Assembly (NCBI RefSeq): GCF_004125265.1
Contig: NZ_RDTE01000003.1
Coordinates: 3,534,001 to 3,598,000, forward strand
Origin: Streptomyces lydicus
Lineage (GTDB): Bacteria; Actinomycetota; Actinomycetes; Streptomycetales; Streptomycetaceae
Direction of reading: 5' to 3'
Length of the DNA stretch: 64,000 bases
The notes under the pieces are model-generated. The model worked only from the letters and a program-made list of their open reading frames with translations. It did no database searches and was not told the DNA's origin. The translations under genes and the position numbers were made by a program. This document shows positions 7,789-14,224 of the stretch, piece by piece. The number at the start of each line of letters is the position of its first letter. Within the stretch, counting starts at the first letter, position 1.

Positions 7789-9410
7789 CGGGGCGTCGAG
7801 CTCCTTTCCCTGGCGCGCAGTTCGCGCCGCAGGATCTTTCCGGTGGTGGCGCGCGGCACGCTCTCCAGGAATTCCACGCGGCGCACTTTCTTGTACGGGG
7901 CGACCTGATCGGCAACGTACGCGATGACCTCGTCCTCGCTCAGGCTGGCCCCCCGCTGCCGGACCACGAACGCCTTGGGCACCTCGTTGCCGTCCGCGTC
8001 CACGACGCCGATGACCGCCGCGTCGGCGATGCCGTCGTGCCCGAGCAGCAGCGCTTCGAGATCGGCGGGGGCGACCTGATAGCCCTTGTACTTGATCAAC
8101 TCCTTGACGCGGTCGACGACATACAGCCAGCCGTCGTCGTCCGCCCGCCCGACGTCGCCGGTGTGCAGCCAGCCCTCGGGGTCGATCATCGCGTCGGTTT
8201 CGGCGGGCCGCCCCAGATAGCCCTTCATGACCTGCGGGCCGCGGATCAGGATCTCGCCGCTCTCCCCCGGCGGCACGTCCTCGCCGGTCGCCAGGGACAC
8301 CAGGCGCATCTCGGTGTTGGGGATCAGCTTGCCGACGGCGCCGGGCGGCGGGTTCGGGGCGTCGAGGGGGACGCAGTGCGTGCCCGGACTCAACTCGGTC
8401 ATGCCGTAGGCCTGGAGGACCGGGGGCAGGCCGAGCCGCCGGGAGCAGGCCGCCGCCAGCTCGGCGTCCAGGGGCGCCGCGGCGGAGACGAGGTAGCGGA
8501 GGGAGGTCAGGTCGTAGTCGGCGACCAGCGGGTGCTTGGCGAGGGCGAGGACGATCGGGGGCGCGACATAGACGGCGGTGATGCGGTGTTTCTCGATCGC
8601 GGCGAGGAACTGCCGCAGGTCGAAGCGGGGCAGGACCACGACGGTGGCGCCGTTGCGCAGGGGTGCGTTCATCAGGGCGGTCAGCCCGTAGATGTGGAAG
8701 AAGGGCAGCACCGCCAGCACCCGGTCGTCCGGGCCGCTGGAGACCAGCGGGGTGAGCTGGGCGAGGTTGGTGGCGATGCTGCGGTGGGTGAGCATCACGC
8801 CCTTGGGGGTGCCGGTGGTGCCGGAGGAGTAGGGCAGGACGGCCAGGTCGTCGGCCGGGTCGAGGGTGACGGGCGGTTCCGGGTCGGTGCAGGCGACGAG
8901 GTCCTGTACCGAGCGGTGGCCCTCGGCCCGGTCGCAGACCAGGATCTCGGCGATCCCGCCGACCTCCCGTGCGGCCGCCCGCGCGGTGTCCAGCAGCCCC
9001 GATACGGTCACGATCCAGCGGGCCCCGGAGTCGCCCAGCTGCTTGGCGAACTCGCCCTCGGTGGCCAGCGGATGGACGGTGGTGACCGCCGCCCCGCAGC
9101 GCGAGGCCGCGTAGAAAACGACGGGGAAGAGCACGCTGTTCGGGCTGTGCAGGGCCAGCACCTCGCCCTTGCGCACCCCGGCAGCGGCGAAGGCGGCCGC
9201 GAGCCGCCGGCTGAAGTGGTCCAGCCGGTCGTAGCCGAGGGTGGTGCCGTCGAGCCCGTCGATCAGGGCGGGCCGGTCACCGTACTCGGCCGCCCGTCCG
9301 AGGACGGCCTCATGGATCGGCAGCTCCACGGGCGCGACGTCGGCGTACTCACTGCGGAACACGTGGGATGCGGGGGAAGCGTGGGATGTGCGGGACGCGT
9401 GGGACACCAT
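7785..9410 (-). CDS. Acyl-CoA ligase, 4-coumarate-CoA ligase family
   Basis: A 541-residue ANL-superfamily adenylating enzyme that activates a carboxylic acid with ATP and CoA. The phosphate-binding loop SSGTTGTPKGVMLTH, the AYGMTELSPGTH block, the adenylate-binding HTGDVG, the hinge VDRVKELIKYKGYQV and the C-terminal catalytic lysine in ATTGKILRREL are all present. The ATG at 9410 has GGAAGG about ten bases upstream; the frame is open 53 codons further but that part is arginine/proline-rich and unlike the family. It is the first gene of the ligase-hydratase-TetR unit. The natural substrate (aromatic, medium-chain or terpenoid acid) cannot be read from sequence. Confidence 0.9.
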   Translation of the reverse strand: MVSHASRTSHASPASHVFRSEYADVAPVELPIHEAVLGRAAEYGDRPALIDGLDGTTLGYDRLDHFSRRLAAAFAAAGVRKGEVLALHSPNSVLFPVVFYAASRCGAAVTTVHPLATEGEFAKQLGDSGARWIVTVSGLLDTARAAAREVGGIAEILVCDRAEGHRSVQDLVACTDPEPPVTLDPADDLAVLPYSSGTTGTPKGVMLTHRSIATNLAQLTPLVSSGPDDRVLAVLPFFHIYGLTALMNAPLRNGATVVVLPRFDLRQFLAAIEKHRITAVYVAPPIVLALAKHPLVADYDLTSLRYLVSAAAPLDAELAAACSRRLGLPPVLQAYGMTELSPGTHCVPLDAPNPPPGAVGKLIPNTEMRLVSLATGEDVPPGESGEILIRGPQVMKGYLGRPAETDAMIDPEGWLHTGDVGRADDDGWLYVVDRVKELIKYKGYQVAPADLEALLLGHDGIADAAVIGVVDADGNEVPKAFVVRQRGASLSEDEVIAYVADQVAPYKKVRRVEFLESVPRATTGKILRRELRARERSSTPR

Positions 9411-9553
9411 GCCGGGGCCTTCCCTTCGAGGGTGGGTACGGCGGGGCGGTGCAGGTACGGGCGGTGCGGTACAGGTCCGCCCCGTCAGCCGGTCGGCCGG
9501 CCAGTCGGTCGGCCGGTCGGCCTTCGACCGTTGGCCGACACGAGCGGCACGGG
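9411..9553. other. Spacer upstream of the ligase gene
   Basis: 143 bp with several copies of the short motif CGGTCGGCCGG between about 9489 and 9532. No ORF. It separates the ligase start from the acyl-CoA dehydrogenase gene remnant and probably represents the original intergenic spacer. Confidence 0.4.
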
Positions 9554-9636
9554 CAGCAGCATGGCGCACTCAGTACGACTTGGGCAGGCCCAGTGACTGG
9601 TGCGGGACGTGAGGGAGGATCGTCTCGCGGCTGACC
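9554..9636 (-). pseudogene. Displaced 3' end of an acyl-CoA dehydrogenase gene
   Basis: These 83 bases match 12962-13044 at 74 positions. The first 51 bases differ only once and include the stop codon and 14 bases beyond it. Read leftward they encode VSRETILPHVPHQSLGLPKSY and stop, against VSREMILNYISHQSLGLPKSY at the end of the intact gene. No start codon or remaining domain is present, so this is a C-terminal remnant. It lies at the far edge of the 9.6-12.96 kb accessory island, on the downstream side of the intact gene. Confidence 0.85.
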
Positions 9637-9753
9637 GACACGGTTCGAGATCTGATGTGGGTCGTGGTCCCTAAAGGGACTCCTGCACACATGAGTTCCA
9701 TCCCCTCGCAGCGCTGGACTGGCGGCCTTCAGAGAGTGACAGCGACACCAAGA

Positions 9754-9777
9754 ACAATCAAGCGTGCTTGCATAATT
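9754..9777. promoter_or_regulatory. Operator-like site, copy 1 of the acyl-CoA cluster
   Basis: A 24-bp segment containing CAAGC-gt-GCTTG matches 20635-20658 in 20 of 24 positions and in the same orientation. On the minus strand both contain TTGATT, a possible -35 box, with a weak -10 (CACTCT or CACGCT) 17 bases later. They are the best candidate operators for the cluster's TetR protein: this copy faces the ligase unit, the other the carboxylase unit. Confidence 0.55.
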
Positions 9778-9857
9778 TGCCGCGCACGCCAAGGTCCCGC
9801 CCCGTCACGTCCCAGACGGCCATCCCTTCCTGTAGGGCCCCACGGCGCCAGTACGGC

Positions 9858-9894
9858 GAACGACCCGCCCCGAATGCCCCGGGGCGGGCCGTTC
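9858..9894. terminator. Hairpin terminator after the DUF397 gene
   Basis: Arms 9858-9872 and 9880-9894 pair over 15 bases with one mismatch around a 7-base loop (CCCGCCCCG against CGGGGCGGG at the core). It lies 17 bases beyond the stop codon of the leftward DUF397 gene. Confidence 0.7.
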
Positions 9895-9910
9895 CCTCAC
9901 TGCTGTTCGG

Positions 9911-10126
9911 CTACCGGTCGAACCGACCCTCACTGACCGCGTCAACGAAGCCGGCCACCTGAGTGCGGCTCAGCAGCAGCGCGGGCCCGTTCGGATTCTT
10001 GCTGTCCCGTACCGCGACCGACTCGCCGTCGACGATGCCGAACTCGACGCACTGTGCACCGGTGTCGGACCGCGACGACTTCCACCAGTCCACGGCAAGC
10101 GTCGAGGCGTCGTCAATGTGGCTCAT
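9911..10126 (-). CDS. DUF397 (BldB-like) small protein
   Basis: A 71-residue DUF397 protein, the family of the developmental protein BldB. The domain core WWKSSRSDTGAQCVEFGI and AVRDSKNPNGPALLLS fills the protein. In Streptomyces these proteins are usually encoded next to a WhiJ-like XRE regulator and bind or modulate it. Here the ATG overlaps the stop codon of the XRE gene (ATGA), so the two are translationally coupled. It is cytosolic, with no membrane segment. Which target genes the pair controls cannot be told from the sequence. Confidence 0.9.
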   Translation of the reverse strand: MSHIDDASTLAVDWWKSSRSDTGAQCVEFGIVDGESVAVRDSKNPNGPALLLSRTQVAGFVDAVSEGRFDR

Positions 10127-10980
10127 ACTTGATCCCTTATCTCTGCGATGCGATCGGCGGATGCCTCGACCGGCAACGCTGCTGCGCGCAGTCGCTCGAA
10201 AGCGTCCTGATAGACGCCCACCTGCTCCCGTTCCTCCACGTAGAGGGCAGAGGTCAGGCTTTCCGTGTGGACGACATCGAGGTCTGGATGTCCCTCGAAT
10301 CCGAGGACCGAGAACGACCCCAATTGCCCAACGTGCGGCGGGGAGTCCGTCGGCAGAATCTGAATGTTGATGTTGGGCCGCCTGCTCAGTGAGTGCAGTC
10401 TCGACAGCTGATCGTGCATCACACCCTCGCCGATGCCGCGCATACGCAGTGCGCCCTCAGCGATGATCGCCCATAGGTCGAGCGGCTGTTCACGAGTCAG
10501 CACACTTTGACGTGCGAGACGCACCTCGACCAGAGCATCGATTCTTCCCTCGACAGCGGCCGACATCGCCGTTGCCGTGATGATCTCCCGAGCGTATTCG
10601 CCCGTGTGCAACAGTCCCGGAATGGCGCCCATCTGCCATGTACGGACGTGCGTCGCCTCAGCCTCGAGGCTGATCAAGTCTTCATAGACCGGAGACAGTA
10701 CGCCGCGGTAGCTGTGCCACCACCCGCGCCGTGCGCCCTCGCGCGTGAGGGCGAGCAGGGCGGCGCGCAACTCCTCGTCGTCCATGCCGTACAGATCGAG
10801 CAACATCTCAACGTCGGCCGGCTTGGCCGCGCTCCGGGCAGTCTCGATGCGAGACAGCTTGGGAACGTTGATGCGGCCGGCCGACTTCTCGGCGACCTCT
10901 TCGAGCTTGAGGCCGAGGGCGTCCCGCAACGCGCGCAGCTTGGTGCCGAGCCTGCGTCGGCGGACCGTTGGTGCGCTCAC
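10123..10980 (-). CDS. WhiJ-like XRE regulator with DUF5753 domain
   Basis: A 285-residue transcriptional regulator. The N-terminal XRE helix-turn-helix (about residues 8-65, LRALRDALGLKLEEVAEKS) is followed by a DUF5753 domain (about 95-275) typical of Streptomyces Scr1/WhiJ-type proteins. The GTG at 10980 is chosen because GGAGG lies five bases upstream; the ATG at 10992 has no spaced ribosome binding site. It forms a coupled pair with the DUF397 gene and is divergent from an RsbW-like ATPase gene. This trio is the arrangement known from the whiJ/bldB-type loci of S. coelicolor that affect development and antibiotic production. Confidence 0.9.
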   Translation of the reverse strand: MSAPTVRRRRLGTKLRALRDALGLKLEEVAEKSAGRINVPKLSRIETARSAAKPADVEMLLDLYGMDDEELRAALLALTREGARRGWWHSYRGVLSPVYEDLISLEAEATHVRTWQMGAIPGLLHTGEYAREIITATAMSAAVEGRIDALVEVRLARQSVLTREQPLDLWAIIAEGALRMRGIGEGVMHDQLSRLHSLSRRPNINIQILPTDSPPHVGQLGSFSVLGFEGHPDLDVVHTESLTSALYVEEREQVGVYQDAFERLRAAALPVEASADRIAEIRDQV

Positions 10981-11218
10981 GTACCCCTCCATTCCTGAGT
11001 CCTGACCGACAGTCTGCCGCTTGGACTCCAACCATGTCACCTGGCAAACCCCCAGTACGACGGGCAATCTCGCAGCCGTATGCAAATTCTCATTTCACCC
11101 CTGAGAGGGTTGCACATTCGACCGGAGGGGGAGCACTCTGATCTCACGAAAAGTGACCGTGCCAGCCGTTGGCGTCACGAAGCGCTGCGCTGTTTGGCAC
11201 TGCCTGTAGGGAGTTTGC
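10981..11218. other. Divergent promoter region of accessory island 1
   Basis: 238 bp between the XRE gene and the ATPase gene. ATGCAAA near 11075 and TTTGCAT near 11214 form a far-spaced inverted pair, and TTGGCACT near 11193 resembles half of the palindrome at 31353-31368 in the second island. A shared class of regulator is possible. Confidence 0.35.
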
Positions 11219-11659
11219 ATGGCGACCATGCGGCCTTATGCATTACAGGAAGCGTGCTGTCACCCTCCGTCCGAGGTGCCGAGACAGACGGTGATCCCCA
11301 GTAGCCCAGAAGCACCCGCCGCGGCCCGCCGCTTCGTCTCCGAGGTCCTGGCGCAACACACCCCGAACCTCACCGAGTCGACAGTCGACGACGTACGGCT
11401 CATCACCTCCGAGATGGTGACGAATGCCTACCGCTACGGGACCGAACCGGGCGACTCCGTACTCGTCGTCATCGTGCCCGCGATCGAACGGGTGCGGGTC
11501 GAGGTGCACGACCCGCGCCGCAAACGCCCCGAGTACAAGCCCGAGTCCGTCACTCGGGCCCGCGGTCGTGGCCTGTTCATCCTGGACGCCCTTGCAAAGC
11601 GGTGGGGTGTCGACGACCGGCCGTTCGGCAAAATCGTGTGGGCGGAGGTGGCGTGTTGA
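11219..11659 (+). CDS. RsbW-like ATP-binding protein (HATPase_c), TTA codon
   Basis: A 146-residue protein made of a single GHKL/HATPase_c domain, as in the anti-sigma factor kinases RsbW and SpoIIAB. The N-box ITSEMVTNAYRYG and the G-box region RARGRGLFILDAL are present. It could bind an anti-sigma antagonist or sigma factor, or signal with the adjacent WhiJ-like regulator. GGGAG lies five bases before the ATG. Codon 9 is TTA (11243-11245), the rare leucine codon read by the bldA tRNA, so translation should depend on developmental stage. The last bases overlap the next gene. Confidence 0.88.
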   Translation: MATMRPYALQEACCHPPSEVPRQTVIPSSPEAPAAARRFVSEVLAQHTPNLTESTVDDVRLITSEMVTNAYRYGTEPGDSVLVVIVPAIERVRVEVHDPRRKRPEYKPESVTRARGRGLFILDALAKRWGVDDRPFGKIVWAEVAC

Positions 11660-12150
11660 CCGCCACTCCACGCCCCGTCCGGGCCATACCGGGCCCCGGG
11701 TTCATCGCCCGCGTTGTCGTGTCGACGTGGATCGAGTGCGTGCGCAATGTCAAGGATGCCGTTCCGTGGCTGCTGATTGGCCATCCCTCCCCGCGGCCTC
11801 TGGTCGAGACGCGCGAGACCGTCGAGGACGGCCTCTTGGGTATGGCCGATGCGATGGAGCTGTCGCACCTCGACGAACTCGTACCGGACATCGGTGATCG
11901 CCTGCTGATCGGCGGGCGCATCACAGCCCTTGACTACGGTCACCCGATGTTCGTGCTCCAGGTGCCCAAACCATCGGCGCAGTGGCGCGAGCTGGTCGCC
12001 CGTGGCGGGCACGCGTGCGTGACGCTCTGCCTCGACCCGATCCCGGCAGGCGTCGGCCGGGACGCCATCGAGGCGTGCCTCTCGCGCTCGATGGCTAACG
12101 GGCGAGCCCTCATGGGTGCCGCATCCGCGCGCGTCGGTAGCCGGCCCTAG
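11653..12150 (+). CDS. Unrecognised 165-residue protein coupled to the RsbW-like gene
   Basis: I do not recognise this protein. The GTG at 11653 has GGAGG five bases upstream and overlaps the end of the ATPase gene by 7 bases, so the two are almost certainly co-translated. It is cytosolic, with no signal peptide or membrane helix. It has a mixed hydrophobic centre (FIARVVVSTWIECV and RLLIGGRITALDYGHPM) that suggests a single alpha/beta domain. A strong terminator follows 36 bases after the stop codon. The coupling suggests a partner of the RsbW-like protein, which is inference. Confidence 0.7.
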   Translation: MLTATPRPVRAIPGPGFIARVVVSTWIECVRNVKDAVPWLLIGHPSPRPLVETRETVEDGLLGMADAMELSHLDELVPDIGDRLLIGGRITALDYGHPMFVLQVPKPSAQWRELVARGGHACVTLCLDPIPAGVGRDAIEACLSRSMANGRALMGAASARVGSRP

Positions 12151-12186
12151 ACCGGCCGGGTCAGCGACGCCGACGTTCCACCGTCC

Positions 12187-12230
12187 GAGGCCCCGGCCAA
12201 CCCGGCCACCCCCGGGTTGGCCGGGGCCTC
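12187..12230 (+). terminator. 17-bp perfect hairpin terminator
   Basis: Arms 12187-12203 and 12214-12230 are perfectly complementary over 17 bases (GAGGCCCCGGCCAACCC) with a 10-base loop. It closes the ATPase/orphan transcript. Between it and 12343 one frame has coding-like composition and ends DRIRELMAT-stop, just before the SLOG gene; it may be the tail of a lost gene. Confidence 0.85.
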
Positions 12231-12360
12231 CCCGTGCTTGAAACGCAGACGGCCCAGGCCTCCTTCCCCAGATACGGTCGGCCGGGACGCCACCGGACCG
12301 CTCCGCGAGGCCCGGGACCGCATTCGCGAGCTGATGGCAACGTAGGGAGACACGGAGAGC

Positions 12361-12867
12361 ATGACCACCATCGCCGTTACCGGCCACATGGACCTCACGG
12401 AGAGCACTGTGCCGCTGGTGCAGGAGGCGCTGCGGAACCTGCTGCGTGAGCACAGCGCGGGCGAGTTGACGGGGGTCACCTGCCTGGCACGCGGCTCCGA
12501 CACTCTGTTTGCCGAGGCGGTCGTCGAAGCCGGCGGGCGTCTGGTCGTCGTCCTGCCCTCGCGGGACTACCGGCAGGCCAAGGTCAAGCCCGATCACGCC
12601 GCTGCCTTTGACCGGTTGGCCGCTGCTGCCGAGGTAGTGACCATGCCGTACGACGCAGCGAACCGGGAAGCGTACCAAGCGGCCAACGGCGAGCTGCTCA
12701 AGCGGGCCGACCGGCTCGTGGCGGTGTGGGATGGCATGCCTTCCACCGGGAAGGGCGGTACTGCCGACACCGTTGAGCTGGCCCGCGAGGCCGGGGTGCC
12801 GGTCGATGTCGTCTGGCCGGGCGGGGCGGGGCGCGGCGCCCGGGGGAATGCCTCCGCATCGTCATAG
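12361..12867 (+). CDS. SLOG-type Rossmann nucleotide-binding protein
   Basis: A 168-residue protein that fits the SLOG (SMF/DprA-LOG) superfamily of Rossmann-like proteins. These bind nucleotides or nucleotide-derived ligands, and several members work in phage-defence or signalling systems. The strand-loop start TTIAVTGHMDL, the CLARGSDTLFAEA loop, the LVVVLPSRDY strand and the GKGGTADTV phosphate-binding turn are visible in the expected order. GGAGA lies upstream of the ATG. No effector domain is fused to it. It is the rightmost gene of accessory island 1, next to the intact acyl-CoA dehydrogenase gene. Assignment to SLOG is from motifs only. Confidence 0.7.
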   Translation: MTTIAVTGHMDLTESTVPLVQEALRNLLREHSAGELTGVTCLARGSDTLFAEAVVEAGGRLVVVLPSRDYRQAKVKPDHAAAFDRLAAAAEVVTMPYDAANREAYQAANGELLKRADRLVAVWDGMPSTGKGGTADTVELAREAGVPVDVVWPGGAGRGARGNASASS

Positions 12868-12931
12868 CCGTTCGTGACAACACGGCCGGTAGTGGTGGCT
12901 TTGCCCGGCGACCGCCGGCGACCGTCAGCCC

Positions 12932-12967
12932 CTGCTGGTGCCGACCCGGCCTGCCCGGCACCAGCAG
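12932..12967. terminator. 12-bp hairpin at the right edge of island 1
   Basis: CTGCTGGTGCCG (12932-12943) pairs perfectly with 12956-12967. It serves the convergent SLOG and acyl-CoA dehydrogenase genes. Its right arm overlaps the first six bases of the repeat shared with 9554-9636, so it sits exactly at the island junction. Confidence 0.7.
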
Positions 12968-12977
12968 CATGGCGCAC

Positions 12978-14153
12978 TCAGTACGACTTCGGCAGGCCCA
13001 GTGACTGGTGCGAGATGTAGTTGAGGATCATTTCGCGGCTGACCGGGGCGATGCGGGCCACCCGGGCGGCGGTGATCAGGGAGGCGAGGCCGTACTCCTG
13101 GGTGAGGCCGTTGCCGCCGAGGGTGTGGACGGCCTGGTCGACGGCGTGGACCGCGGCCTCGGCCGCCGCGTACTTGGCCATGTTGGCGGCCTCGCCCGCG
13201 CCCATGTCGTCGCCCGCGTCGTAGAGGTGGGCCGCCTTCTGCATCATCAACCGGGCGAGTTCCAGCTCGATATGGGCCTGGGCGAGGGGGTGGGCGAGGG
13301 CCTGGTGGGCGCCGATGGGCTCCTTCCAGACCTGGCGGGTACGGGCGTAGTCGAGGGCCCGGCCGAGGGCGTAGCGGCCCATTCCCAGGGCGAAGGCGGC
13401 GGTCATGATCCGCTCCGGGTTGAGCCCCGCGAAGAGCTGGAGGAGCCCGGCGTCCTCGTCGCCGACCAGCGCCTCGGCGGGCAGCCTGACCTCGTCCAGG
13501 GTCAGTTCGAACTGCTTTTCCGGGGCGGCGAGTTCCATCGCGATCGGGCTGCGGCCGAAGCCGGGGGTATCGCGCGGCACGATGAACAGGCAGGGCTTGA
13601 GGCGGCCGGTGCGGGCGTCCTCGGTGCGGCCGACGATCAGGGTCGCGTCGGCGATGTCGACGCCCGAGATGAAGACCTTGCGGCCGTTGAGGACCCAGTC
13701 CGTGCCGTCCTTGCGGGCGGTGGTCGTGATGCGGTGCGAGTTGGAGCCGGCGTCCGGCTCGGTGATGCCGAAGGCCATCTTGCGGGAGCCGTCGGCGAGG
13801 CCGGGCAGCCAGGTCCGCTTCTGCTCCTCGGTGCCGAACCGGGCGATGACCGTGCCGCAGATGGCGGGCGAGACGACCAGCATCAGCAGCGGACAGCCGG
13901 CCGCCCCCAGCTCCTCCAGTACGAGGGAGAGTTCGACGATGCCGCCGCCTCCCCCGCCGTACTCCTCGGGGAGGTTCACGCCGAGGTAGCCCAGCTTGGC
14001 GGCCTCCGCCCAGAGTTCGTCGGTGTGCGTGCCCTCGGCCACGACCCGGGTGACGTACTCGCGGCCGTAGCGCTTGCCGAGCGCGGCGACGGCGTCGCGC
14101 AGGGCGCGCTGTTCCTCGGTCTCGATCACAGGGTTGCTCATGGCAGTGCTCAT
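12978..14153 (-). CDS. Acyl-CoA dehydrogenase
   Basis: A 391-residue flavoprotein that introduces a 2,3-double bond into an acyl-CoA. N-terminal helical domain about residues 8-122, beta domain about 125-222 with the FAD-binding FGITEPDAGSNSH, and C-terminal helical domain about 230-380. The glutamate used by medium-chain enzymes (in YEGTS) is replaced by IAPVS. A Glu at about residue 247 (LNPERI) lies where isovaleryl-CoA dehydrogenase has its base, so it probably acts on a branched or unusual acyl-CoA. AAGGAG lies five bases before the ATG at 14153. It is the last gene of the carboxylase operon. The last 21 codons are duplicated at 9554-9636. Confidence 0.92.
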   Translation of the reverse strand: MSTAMSNPVIETEEQRALRDAVAALGKRYGREYVTRVVAEGTHTDELWAEAAKLGYLGVNLPEEYGGGGGGIVELSLVLEELGAAGCPLLMLVVSPAICGTVIARFGTEEQKRTWLPGLADGSRKMAFGITEPDAGSNSHRITTTARKDGTDWVLNGRKVFISGVDIADATLIVGRTEDARTGRLKPCLFIVPRDTPGFGRSPIAMELAAPEKQFELTLDEVRLPAEALVGDEDAGLLQLFAGLNPERIMTAAFALGMGRYALGRALDYARTRQVWKEPIGAHQALAHPLAQAHIELELARLMMQKAAHLYDAGDDMGAGEAANMAKYAAAEAAVHAVDQAVHTLGGNGLTQEYGLASLITAARVARIAPVSREMILNYISHQSLGLPKSY

Positions 14154-14224
14154 GACGGCTCCTTGTGTGCGGTGGGTGAGGGGGGTGCGGGGGGGGTGCG
14201 GTGCGGTGGGTGAGGTGAGGCGGG

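Noticed and set aside
9640..9660. CGGTTCGAGATC resembles a tRNA T-loop at the island edge
   Set aside because: No acceptor, anticodon or D arms can be folded around it, so a tRNA attachment site is not supported.
12234..12449. A 71-codon ORF before the SLOG gene
   Set aside because: It runs out of frame into the SLOG gene and is His/Arg/Gly-rich; a shadow frame.
9637..12960. An integrase or transposase within island 1
   Set aside because: All frames were considered; only the listed regulatory and small genes fit. The mobile origin rests on the flanking repeats only.
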